Positions 19,694 to 27,434 of a DNA stretch of 64,000 bases are shown piece after piece. Position numbers and translations under genes: made by a program. The stretch is taken from contig REEN01000067.1 in assembly GCA_007695015.1 (NCBI GenBank), forward strand, positions 1 to 64,000, given 5' to 3'. How positions within the stretch are numbered: the first letter of the stretch is position 1; each line of letters opens with the position of its first letter. The notes below the pieces were generated by a model. It was given only the letters and a program-made list of their open reading frames with translations. It ran no database searches and was not told where the DNA came from. The DNA comes from Marinilabiliales bacterium. Its GTDB lineage: Bacteria; Bacteroidota; Bacteroidia; Bacteroidales; PUMT01.

Positions 19694-20371
19694 TCAAAGC
19701 GACCAGTCCACCGGCTCCCTGCCTGATTCTTCGAGGAGCCTGTTGGCACGGGAGAAGTGACGGCAGCCAAAAAAGCCGCTGGCCGCAGAAAACGGGGAGG
19801 GATGTGCAGCCTTCAGAACACGGTGCCGGGATGTGTCGATAAGGCCCTCTTTTGCCTGGGCATAGCGCCCCCAAAGCATGAATACAATTCCGGTACTGTT
19901 CCGCGAAAGCGAAGTTATAACTGCATCGGTAAAGGTCTCCCACCCCCGGTTCTGGTGTGAACCGGCCTGCCCGGCCCGTACGGTAAGGGTGGCATTGAGA
20001 AGAAGCACTCCCTGCCGCGCCCATTTTTCAAGATTTCCGTGTGAGGGAACCGGTATGCCTAGGTCAGAGTTCAGCTCCTTGTAGATATTGGCCAGCGAAG
20101 GAGGCGGCTTTATACCGTCGGGGACCGAGAAACAGAGGCCATGTGCCTGACCCGCACCATGATACGGATCCTGGCCGAGTATAACAACCTTAACCTTGTC
20201 AGCCGGGGTCAGGTTAAAGGCGCTAAAAATGAGACTTCCCGGGGGATAAACACTAAACCGGGATTTTTCATCTACCAGAAAGCCCTTCAGTTCGGTAAAA
20301 TAGGGCGCTGCAAACTGATCTGTCAGCAGCTCTTTCCAGCTATCCTCAATTTCCGGTTTAACACTGGTCAT
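19694..20371 (-). CDS. ung: Uracil-DNA glycosylase (family 1)
   Basis: 225 aa. The catalytic water-activating motif GQDPYH is present, followed by the AHGLCFSV uracil-pocket segment, LLLNATLTVR, and the DNA-intercalation loop in HPSPFSAASGFFGCRHFSRAN. It removes uracil from DNA in base-excision repair. The length and all family-1 motifs are normal. It lies 139 bp downstream of ribF on the same strand; the link to redox genes is probably only positional. Confidence 0.96.
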   Translation of the reverse strand: MTSVKPEIEDSWKELLTDQFAAPYFTELKGFLVDEKSRFSVYPPGSLIFSAFNLTPADKVKVVILGQDPYHGAGQAHGLCFSVPDGIKPPPSLANIYKELNSDLGIPVPSHGNLEKWARQGVLLLNATLTVRAGQAGSHQNRGWETFTDAVITSLSRNSTGIVFMLWGRYAQAKEGLIDTSRHRVLKAAHPSPFSAASGFFGCRHFSRANRLLEESGREPVDWSL

Positions 20372-20480
20372 TTAACTGTTCTTTACATTTGCCTGGTCCG
20401 GTTTCTGTCCTGCCGGTGTCGGCTGGAATACTGCGGGTTCTGCCGGAATACAGCGGTTTTAACGGTGTCAAGACATGCGA

Positions 20481-20496
20481 TTCCCCGAAAGGGGAA
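20481..20496. other. Small perfect hairpin between ribF and ung
   Basis: TTCCCC and GGGGAA flank a GAAA loop, giving a stable 6-bp stem in the 139-bp ribF-ung gap. No T-run follows on the minus strand, so it could be a weak transcript-end structure for ribF but not a clear terminator. Confidence 0.35.
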
Positions 20497-20510
20497 ACCG
20501 GCTTTACACG

Positions 20511-21452
20511 TTAGTAAATAAGCTCTTCAGTCTCCTCCCTTGCCTCCTGCAATTCGTCCTGCAGATTGTACCCGTTGGTAAATATCGCTTCATTGCGCAT
20601 CTGCTTGTGAAAAAAGATTGTTGCTGTCTTCCCTGCAATATCGTTATCGTATTCAAACAGGTGCAGTTGAATGCTTATGTTGGTCGCCTGCACTGCTGTA
20701 TCGCCTCCGGGCCTTCTGATCTTAATAATACCCCGGTAATAAAGGTTACCTGAGATGAGGTGAACAGCATAAAGTCCGTCAGGCGGAATCAGTTTCGATT
20801 CTTCCTCTACAGGCAACCTCAGTGTGGGAAAACCGAGGGCTTTCATACGGGGGTCACCCTTTTCAAGCACACCCCTGATAATATAGTGATGATCCAGGTA
20901 AGCATTTGCCCGCTGAATATTTCCCTCACGCAAAGCCTTTCTGATCTTGGTAGAGCTTACCGTTTCATTATCTATATCCTGCTGGGGAATCTCCTCAACA
21001 TCAAACTTGAAATATTTGCCCAGTTCATAGAGGTGCTCGTAATCACCTTCCCGGTTGTGTCCGAAATGGTGATTAAAGCCCACAACAACCTTTCTGGCAT
21101 GGAGTTTTCCGGCAATAACCTTCCTTATAAAATCGGCCGAAGTCATCCTCGAGAACTCGAGGGTAAACTCAACTATTATCAGGTGATCAAGTTTGGTCGT
21201 CCTGAGCAGCTTGATCTTTTCGCTTTGTGAGTTTATAAGCCGGAGTTCCCTGCCGGCAGTATCAGGATATAGAATCTTGCGCGGATGAGGATGAAAAGTT
21301 ATAAGAACCGATTCGCCGTCAACCTCCTTTGCCAGCTTGCGAAGCCGGTTAAGGATCGTTTTATGTCCCACATGCACCCCGTCAAATGAACCGGTGGTGA
21401 TAACCGGGTTTTTTATGTTGAACTCCTTGTCCAGTCCGTAATGTACCTCCAT
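20511..21452 (-). CDS. ribF: Bifunctional riboflavin kinase / FAD synthetase
   Basis: 313 aa. The N-terminal FAD-synthetase (adenylyltransferase) domain shows TTGSFDGVHVGH and FHPHPRKIL, and SSTKIRKALREG marks its end. The C-terminal riboflavin-kinase domain shows G-x-PTLRL and PPDGLYAV. It converts riboflavin to FMN and FAD. It sits 25 bp downstream of rex in the long leftward string that encodes the flavoprotein HydB, so co-expression could help supply FMN; that link is inference. Confidence 0.95.
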   Translation of the reverse strand: MEVHYGLDKEFNIKNPVITTGSFDGVHVGHKTILNRLRKLAKEVDGESVLITFHPHPRKILYPDTAGRELRLINSQSEKIKLLRTTKLDHLIIVEFTLEFSRMTSADFIRKVIAGKLHARKVVVGFNHHFGHNREGDYEHLYELGKYFKFDVEEIPQQDIDNETVSSTKIRKALREGNIQRANAYLDHHYIIRGVLEKGDPRMKALGFPTLRLPVEEESKLIPPDGLYAVHLISGNLYYRGIIKIRRPGGDTAVQATNISIQLHLFEYDNDIAGKTATIFFHKQMRNEAIFTNGYNLQDELQEAREETEELIY

Positions 21453-21477
21453 CTTCCCATTTTTTCAAAACGCGAAT

Positions 21478-22107
21478 TTACGAAACCAGGCTGTTCTTTT
21501 TAGTAAAATATGCGACTTTTTCAAGCGAGGTTATCATATCGTAATCCTCCAGGTATACATGCGGAGAGATATTCACCGGAACCGAGGTGAAATTCAGTAT
21601 CCCCCTGATCCCGGCAATAACAAGCTCTTCCGCCACAGAAGCGGCATGATCAGGGGGTACTGTAAGGACCGCTATGGTAATGTTGAGCTCCCTGATCCTG
21701 TCAGCAAGCTCCTTTACAGGATAACAGTTCACACCTGAAATAACCCTGTTCACCTTGGCCGGATCATTGTCAAATGTTGCAACAATATTCAGTTTTGAAC
21801 GCTTGCCCATGAAATACCCTGTAATTGCCCTGCCAAGGTTTCCGACACCGACAACGGCAACATTCTGCCCCTTGCGGGTATCCAGGATGGACCCGATCAC
21901 CTTTATCAGCTCATTTATATCATAACCCTTTTTCTGGCTGGTTGAATATCCCATCAGCATGATGTCCCTTCTGACCTGTACAGCCGTCAGGTTAAGCATG
22001 TCGGCAAGTTCGTGGGAATAAATATGGGTCTTGCCTGTTGCGAGGCAGTTAAGGAGAATTCTCCTGTACTGGCTTAGTCTTTCGATCGTTTTACCCGGTA
22101 GTTTCAT
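21478..22107 (-). CDS. rex: Redox-sensing transcriptional repressor Rex
   Basis: 209 aa. The N-terminal winged helix spans residues 1-75 (RLSQYRRILL, ELADMLNLTAVQVRRDIMLMG). The Rossmann domain opens with VGVGNLG at residues 86-92 and contains the FDNDPAKV segment. Rex binds DNA when NADH is low and releases it as the NADH/NAD+ ratio rises. The first 17 bases overlap the 3' end of the receiver-kinase gene, implying translational coupling within the hydrogenase operon. A near-consensus Rex operator lies in the promoter region of that operon (29941-29958), so the repressor probably controls its own operon. Confidence 0.95.
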   Translation of the reverse strand: MKLPGKTIERLSQYRRILLNCLATGKTHIYSHELADMLNLTAVQVRRDIMLMGYSTSQKKGYDINELIKVIGSILDTRKGQNVAVVGVGNLGRAITGYFMGKRSKLNIVATFDNDPAKVNRVISGVNCYPVKELADRIRELNITIAVLTVPPDHAASVAEELVIAGIRGILNFTSVPVNISPHVYLEDYDMITSLEKVAYFTKKNSLVS

Positions 22108-23257
22108 CTTTTTCCTGAATATTATTGTTGGCAGGGGTTTTAAGCGGAAATATTACCGTAAAAGTACTCCCTTCGCCCGGCTTGCTACTGACTTTTATTT
22201 CACCCTTATAGAGCCTGATCAGTTTTTTTACTATTGACAAGCCAAGTCCGCTTCCTGCAATTTGCCTTGTCTTTTCATTCCTGATTCTTACAAATTCCTG
22301 GAAAAGCCTGGGTATTTCCTCCTCGGTTATACCAATGCCGGTATCAGAAACTGTTATCAATATGCTTTGGTCCTGCTGCTCGATCTTGCAGTCAACAGTT
22401 CCGCCCTCTATGTTATACTTGATAGCATTGGATAATAGATTATTGAATATAATTTCCATCTCCTCCCTGTCAGCTTCCATGAACACCTCACCGGGAGCAT
22501 CTAGGTCTATTTTTACATCTTTTTGTATGGATATGGGACCCATGGTATCGATCGATAACCTGGCCACCTCTGTCATGTTGACGGGAACCACCTCCCTCTT
22601 CTTCTTGCCCGATTCTATCCGGGTAAGATCAAGAAGATCCATTATAAGGCTCCTCATGCCCTTGACGCGGACCAGAGAGCGTTCTATGATCTTGTTGTAG
22701 GCATCGAGGTCATTCCCGGCCTGCCTGTCCTCCATAATTCGCAGGTATCCCTCAATGGCATTAAGAGGTGCCTTCAGCTCATGCGACAGCACCGACAGGA
22801 ACTGGAACCTGATCTGCCTGCCCTCCTTATTGAGTTTCCGGGTCATCCGTTTAAGAAAAATATGCTTTGTAACACTCTCAATTGCAGACTTAAGCTCCTG
22901 TGGGGTAAAGGGCTTCGGTATAAAATCATGTGCGCCCTGGTTGGTAGCCTTCACCGCCAGCTCAAGCGATGCATAAGAGGTGATCATCAGCACAATCGTA
23001 TCGAGGTTTTTCTTGTTTATGTGCTCCAGCACCTCAATACCCTGTATTCCAGGGAGTTTATTGTCAAGCAGTATTATATCGGGTACCTTCTTTTCAATTA
23101 TACCGATAGCCTCCTCCCCGGTATGAGTCTCCAATACCTCAAAAGCAATATCCTCATCCATAAAAGGAAAGCCTACAGAATACCTTGACAATATCCTGGT
23201 TATGCCCGAGCAGATACCCGGTTCATCATCCACAACAAGAACCTGCAGTTTTTCCAT
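22091..23257 (-). CDS. Receiver-histidine kinase hybrid (receiver at N-terminus)
   Basis: 388 aa. The receiver domain covers about residues 1-125, with acidic pocket D10/D11, phospho-acceptor D65 (ILLDNKLPG) and the conserved Lys in FIPKPF. A linker leads to a HisKA domain with H159 in FLSVLSHELKAPLN, then HATPase motifs N (NNLLSNAIKYN), G1 (DTGIG) and G2 (SGLGLSIV). There are no membrane segments, so it is cytosolic. It starts 1 bp after the upstream single-receiver gene and overlaps rex. It would take phosphate or be tuned by upstream signalling and pass it on; the output partner is unknown. Confidence 0.92.
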   Translation of the reverse strand: MEKLQVLVVDDEPGICSGITRILSRYSVGFPFMDEDIAFEVLETHTGEEAIGIIEKKVPDIILLDNKLPGIQGIEVLEHINKKNLDTIVLMITSYASLELAVKATNQGAHDFIPKPFTPQELKSAIESVTKHIFLKRMTRKLNKEGRQIRFQFLSVLSHELKAPLNAIEGYLRIMEDRQAGNDLDAYNKIIERSLVRVKGMRSLIMDLLDLTRIESGKKKREVVPVNMTEVARLSIDTMGPISIQKDVKIDLDAPGEVFMEADREEMEIIFNNLLSNAIKYNIEGGTVDCKIEQQDQSILITVSDTGIGITEEEIPRLFQEFVRIRNEKTRQIAGSGLGLSIVKKLIRLYKGEIKVSSKPGEGSTFTVIFPLKTPANNNIQEKDETTG

Positions 23258-23258
23258 T

Positions 23259-23654
23259 CTACATCTTTAGCAGTTTGAGTATTTCCCTGTGAAGCTGATC
23301 AGCCCTGACCCCCTTCTCAATATAGAGGTCTGCCCTGATCCATTTTCTTTCATCTTCCGAACTCACCCCGAACGACATTCCTGTTTCGGCCGAAACTGCC
23401 GTTGCTATAATGACAGGAACATCCGGATATCTTCTCTTCAGCTTGTATGCCAGGATGAACCCGCTGTCATCCTTCTCCATCATCAGGTCAAGCACAGCCA
23501 GGTCAGGCTTGAGTGTTTCCAGAAGTTTCTCGGCCTCGGCCTGACTTTCGGCCGTCACGACCCTGAACCCGAACTGTTCGATATTGAGCCTGGTCTGAAA
23601 GAGATAATCCTCATCATCGTCAACCAGCAGGATCGTCTTTTTATTCTTGTCCAT
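23259..23654 (-). CDS. Single-domain response regulator
   Basis: 131 aa, a CheY-like receiver and nothing else. The acidic pocket is VDDDED (residues 11-16) and the phospho-acceptor is D56 in AVLDLMME. No DNA-binding or enzymatic output domain is present, so it probably relays phosphate. It lies 19 bp after the H-cluster-like histidine kinase and abuts the receiver-kinase gene, making it the likely cognate receiver of the former. Confidence 0.9.
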   Translation of the reverse strand: MDKNKKTILLVDDDEDYLFQTRLNIEQFGFRVVTAESQAEAEKLLETLKPDLAVLDLMMEKDDSGFILAYKLKRRYPDVPVIIATAVSAETGMSFGVSSEDERKWIRADLYIEKGVRADQLHREILKLLKM

Positions 23655-23673
23655 AATACCATTTATTAAAATA

Positions 23674-25665
23674 TCAAATATTGTTTGCCGGCAATGTTAC
23701 AGTGAATTTGGTTCCGGTATCGCCATTTGCAGGGTCGGCATTGGATATAACATTGATCTGGCCCATGTGCATTTTTACTATCCCGTAAGTCGTTGCAAGT
23801 CCGAGTCCCGTCCCCTTCCCTATCCCCTTTGTTGTATAGAAGGGCTCGAATATCTTTTCCATGTCCTCTTCACGGATGCCTGTACCGGTGTCGCTGATGT
23901 GAAACTCCACTTTATCATTCTCACTGACAATATCAATCCGCAGCACTCCTCCTTCCGGCATTGCCTCAACCGAATTCTTCAGCAGGTTAGTCAATGCCTG
24001 GATCATCTGTTCTGCATCCAGTTGAGCGCTGTGATGGCCAGAAGGATCAACATTCAGCTCAACCCTGATGTTATCGGGAATTATAAGGGCATCGAGAGAC
24101 TGCCTTACTATACTCTCAGGTTTTACCTCAGTTGGCCTTACCTGGTTCTTGCGTGCAAAGTTAAGCAGTCCCCCCACTATCTTCTTGCACCTGTTTGCCT
24201 GCTCGACTATAAGCCTGAGGTCTGAGTATTCGGGCGAATTCTTCGGCACCTCCTCAAGGAGAATATTGCTGTACATTATTACCACCCCCAGCGGGTTATT
24301 CAGCTCATGTGCAATACCTGCCGAAAGCTGGCCCATGCTTGCCATTTTCTCAGACTGTTTGAGAGCCTGCTGCACCGACACCAGCTTTTCGTTGGTCACT
24401 GCAAGATCATTTATCGAATTATGAAGCTTATCTATTGTCATAGGCAGGCACATCTCAATCTCAGCCAGTCCCTCGATAATGGCGATTGCATGATCCTCGC
24501 AGGTTTCATAGCCGCATGCACCGCAATTTAGGAAATCACGTGCATCAAACTTACCCATCTTCTCCAGCTCACTCCTGATCTCCTTTACCGAAGGAGTTGG
24601 CAGTCGCTGATCATCTGGGTTAAACCCGGAAGTAAGATCTACTGAGCCGTAATCGGCCATATTTTTCTTCCATTCCTCCGGATCGGAACGCTTTATCTTG
24701 TCACGCACGTAACTGCTCACCAGGGACCTTCTTGCATAGTGCTTACCACCTTCAGACATGCCCGGTCCCATTATGCATCCTTCACAGCAGAGCAGCTCAA
24801 GATGATGATTGCTGATAAGTCCGGCTTCAAACTCCTTAATTGCCTCCTGGAAGTCTGCTCTTCCCTCAGCGACTATTATATTTCCGTCGAAAGCGCTGTC
24901 TTTGATATCAACCGTCTGAAGCAGTCCCCTGCTGATAGGGAAGACAGCGCCCTTACCTGCTTCGGGAGGATCAAAACATGAGGGTTCTGTAACAGACGCC
25001 TCTATATTCTTCTCTTTGAACATTTCCCTCAGTTCGGCAAATGTAAGCACTGTATCAACATCCTGTGATTCATCTTTTTTCGCCACACACGGGCCGGTAA
25101 ACACTATGCTGACGTCATTGCCAAGTTTTTTCCTGACAACCCGGCTCATCGCAACCATTGGCGAAACCACGCTTGCAAGGTTTGGCACCAGGTCAGGGTG
25201 GTACTTTCTGATATAATTGACTATAGCAGGGCAGTCAGATGATATATACCTCTTTTCACCTTTTCCCTCAAGAAGCTTTTTATACTCATTGGCCACCAGG
25301 TCGGCCCCGAACCCAACTTCAAAAACATGGTCAAACCCCAGTCTTCTCATCATACCCACAAAGATCCGGTAATCGCCGGTTTCGGTAAACTCAGCCGGAA
25401 AACTCGGGGCAACCAGGGCAGCAACCCTGACCGGGGATTCCAGCAGGTCATTCACCCTGTCGGCCGAACGTCTGTAAACCTTGGCACCCTGGCTGCATAC
25501 GCGGGTACAGTTACCGCAACCTATGCAACGTTCAATAAGCACCTCTGCCTGTCCGTTTATGATCTTTATGGCTTTTGCCGGACACTCCCTGACACAGGTA
25601 TAACAGACACGGCAACGGTCCTTCAGCGTAATGAGCAGCTTTTTATGTTCTTCTTTTTCTTCCAT
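23674..25665 (-). CDS. H-cluster-like sensor histidine kinase ([FeFe] hydrogenase-like domain fused to kinase)
   Basis: 663 aa, cytosolic. Order: two [4Fe-4S] motifs (C18/C21/C24/C28; CIGCGNCTRVC at 47-57); an [FeFe]-hydrogenase-like domain (about 75-330); a CGxCGYxxC Fe-S domain (381-406); a coiled-coil linker; HisKA with H453 in AGIAHELNNPLG; and HATPase (NLLKNSVEAM, DTGTGI, GTGLGL). The hydrogenase-like domain keeps Cys at all four expected H-cluster ligand positions (C145, C193, C293, C297). The proton-relay Cys next to C145 is Asp (SSDCP), and the canonical Met before PC is Gly (GPCVAKK). This fits a hydrogenase-derived sensor rather than an enzyme, akin to sensory (HydS-type) groups, where PAS or kinase outputs are known. 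It follows hydA by 17 bp. The ATG at 25665 was preferred over the TTG at 25671. Signal identity (H2, CO or redox) is inference. Confidence 0.88.
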   Translation of the reverse strand: MEEKEEHKKLLITLKDRCRVCYTCVRECPAKAIKIINGQAEVLIERCIGCGNCTRVCSQGAKVYRRSADRVNDLLESPVRVAALVAPSFPAEFTETGDYRIFVGMMRRLGFDHVFEVGFGADLVANEYKKLLEGKGEKRYISSDCPAIVNYIRKYHPDLVPNLASVVSPMVAMSRVVRKKLGNDVSIVFTGPCVAKKDESQDVDTVLTFAELREMFKEKNIEASVTEPSCFDPPEAGKGAVFPISRGLLQTVDIKDSAFDGNIIVAEGRADFQEAIKEFEAGLISNHHLELLCCEGCIMGPGMSEGGKHYARRSLVSSYVRDKIKRSDPEEWKKNMADYGSVDLTSGFNPDDQRLPTPSVKEIRSELEKMGKFDARDFLNCGACGYETCEDHAIAIIEGLAEIEMCLPMTIDKLHNSINDLAVTNEKLVSVQQALKQSEKMASMGQLSAGIAHELNNPLGVVIMYSNILLEEVPKNSPEYSDLRLIVEQANRCKKIVGGLLNFARKNQVRPTEVKPESIVRQSLDALIIPDNIRVELNVDPSGHHSAQLDAEQMIQALTNLLKNSVEAMPEGGVLRIDIVSENDKVEFHISDTGTGIREEDMEKIFEPFYTTKGIGKGTGLGLATTYGIVKMHMGQINVISNADPANGDTGTKFTVTLPANNI

Positions 25666-25682
25666 CGTCAATGATGATTATC

Positions 25683-27407
25683 TCAGAGAAGCACCTTCCG
25701 TTCCGAATATTTCGTGTAAAAAAGTGATTTGCATCTGTCGCTACCCGGTTCGCCAAGGTAGTCGTTATAGAGGGACCTGACAGCCGGGTTTTTATATGGG
25801 ACCCTTATGGTCTCCTTTTCGTCTATACTGTAAAGGGCCTTCATCCTGGCTCTTATGGCAGCATCACCGGCGCCAATCGGCTGTCCTCCGCCATTGATAC
25901 AACCACCTGCACATGCCATTATCTCTACAAAATCGTACCCGGAGTCCCCTGAACGTATCCCCTCAACCAGGGGCAGGGCATTTGATAGCCCGCTTACCAC
26001 GGCGAACCTGTATACACTCTTGCCGATCTTAATTCTGGCCTCTTTTCTTCCTTTAATGCCGCGTAACTCCTGGAACTTCAGCCCGGCAAGTTCCTTTGAT
26101 CCGTTAATATGAGGAAGAGAGCGGATGACCGCCTCACTCATCCCGCCTGCAGCACCGAAAAGTTTTCCGGCTGAACTGGGCATTCCGTAAGGCTCATCGG
26201 CCACCTCAGCTTCAACCTGGTCAATGTCTACTCCGTAAAGCCTGATTAGCTTTGCAAGCTCACGTGTTGTTAATACACAATCAATGTCTGATATTCCCTT
26301 CCTCGTCATCTCCGCCCGCTGTGTCTCAAATTTCCTGGCAGTGCAGGAGGTAATAGCAACTGAGAATATTTTACCGGGGTCGATATCCTTCTTTTCAGGA
26401 TAATGGGTCTTGATTATGGTGCCCAAAATCTGCTGGGGGGACTTGCACGATGACATGTGATCAAGAAGGTCAGGATACCACTGTTCTGCAAATTTAACCC
26501 ATGCCGGGCAGCTGCCCGTAACTACCGGAACATTTTCACTTCTTTTTTTTCTCTCCGTTAACTCCGCTGCCATCTCAAGCGCGGCAATATCGGAAGCACC
26601 GGAGGTGTCGAATATCCCGTCAAAACCTATCTTCCTGAGAACTGCATTGATAATGCCTCCCATATCCTTTCCCGGCCTTATCCCGAATTCTTCGGCCAGA
26701 GAAACACTTACCGAAGATTCATACTGGGCAACAACTGTTTTTTCAGGGTTATGCAATGCATCCTCGAGCTCCTGTAACCCGTCCTTTTCATAAAGAGCCC
26801 CGGTCGGGCAGACCATTATACATTGACCGCAATTAATACAACTTGAGAAATTCAGATCCTTGTCATAAGCAGTACCTATAACGGTCCTGTTTCCCCTGTT
26901 TACAAAATCTATAGCAAATACAGCCATTTTATCCTCACAAACCCTGACACACCTTCCGCAAAGAATGCATTTGGCTGGGTCACGGACTATCGAGGGGCTC
27001 GAATGATCAAGTTTATACCTGTTCTTCTTACCCATAATGCGTCGCTCCCTGACGTTCAACTCCTCAGCGAGAGTCTGCAGCTCGCAGTTTCCGTTACGTT
27101 CACAGTAAAGACAGTCGTCGGGATGGTTGGAAAGAAGCAGTTCCACTATGGTTTTCCTGGACCTGACCACCCTTGGGGAGTGTGTTTTTATCTTCATCCA
27201 CTCGTTGACAGGCTGCGAACACGAAGGAACAAGTCCACCATGCCCTTCAACCTCTACTACACACATCCTGCATGCTCCCGTTGGGGTAAAATCCTTCATT
27301 GAGCATATCGACGGTATCTTTATTCCGGCCGATTGCAGTGCCGACATAATCGTTTCACCCTTCCGTGCCCTGACAATCTTGTTGTTGACCTCTATTTTGA
27401 CTATCAT
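25683..27407 (-). CDS. hydA: [FeFe] hydrogenase catalytic subunit HydA with variant active-site motifs
   Basis: 574 aa. N-terminal [2Fe-2S] ferredoxin domain (C35, C46, C49, C63), His-Cys [4Fe-4S] motif (H95, C99, C102, C108), two [4Fe-4S] motifs (from C147 and C190), then the H-cluster domain. The four H-cluster ligands are C300, C355, C499 and C503. The L1 motif reads TGSCPAW rather than TSCCPGW, so the proton-relay Cys is Ser299. L2 reads TSCTARKFE rather than MPCTAKKFE. L3 (ACAGGCINGGGQ) is canonical. With HydB and HydC it would form an NAD(P)H-linked, possibly electron-bifurcating, cytosolic hydrogenase that evolves H2. It lies 27 bp after hydB. Confidence 0.93.
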   Translation of the reverse strand: MIVKIEVNNKIVRARKGETIMSALQSAGIKIPSICSMKDFTPTGACRMCVVEVEGHGGLVPSCSQPVNEWMKIKTHSPRVVRSRKTIVELLLSNHPDDCLYCERNGNCELQTLAEELNVRERRIMGKKNRYKLDHSSPSIVRDPAKCILCGRCVRVCEDKMAVFAIDFVNRGNRTVIGTAYDKDLNFSSCINCGQCIMVCPTGALYEKDGLQELEDALHNPEKTVVAQYESSVSVSLAEEFGIRPGKDMGGIINAVLRKIGFDGIFDTSGASDIAALEMAAELTERKKRSENVPVVTGSCPAWVKFAEQWYPDLLDHMSSCKSPQQILGTIIKTHYPEKKDIDPGKIFSVAITSCTARKFETQRAEMTRKGISDIDCVLTTRELAKLIRLYGVDIDQVEAEVADEPYGMPSSAGKLFGAAGGMSEAVIRSLPHINGSKELAGLKFQELRGIKGRKEARIKIGKSVYRFAVVSGLSNALPLVEGIRSGDSGYDFVEIMACAGGCINGGGQPIGAGDAAIRARMKALYSIDEKETIRVPYKNPAVRSLYNDYLGEPGSDRCKSLFYTKYSERKVLL

Positions 27408-27434
27408 CTCGTTTCTGTTATTTATTAGCGGTCA

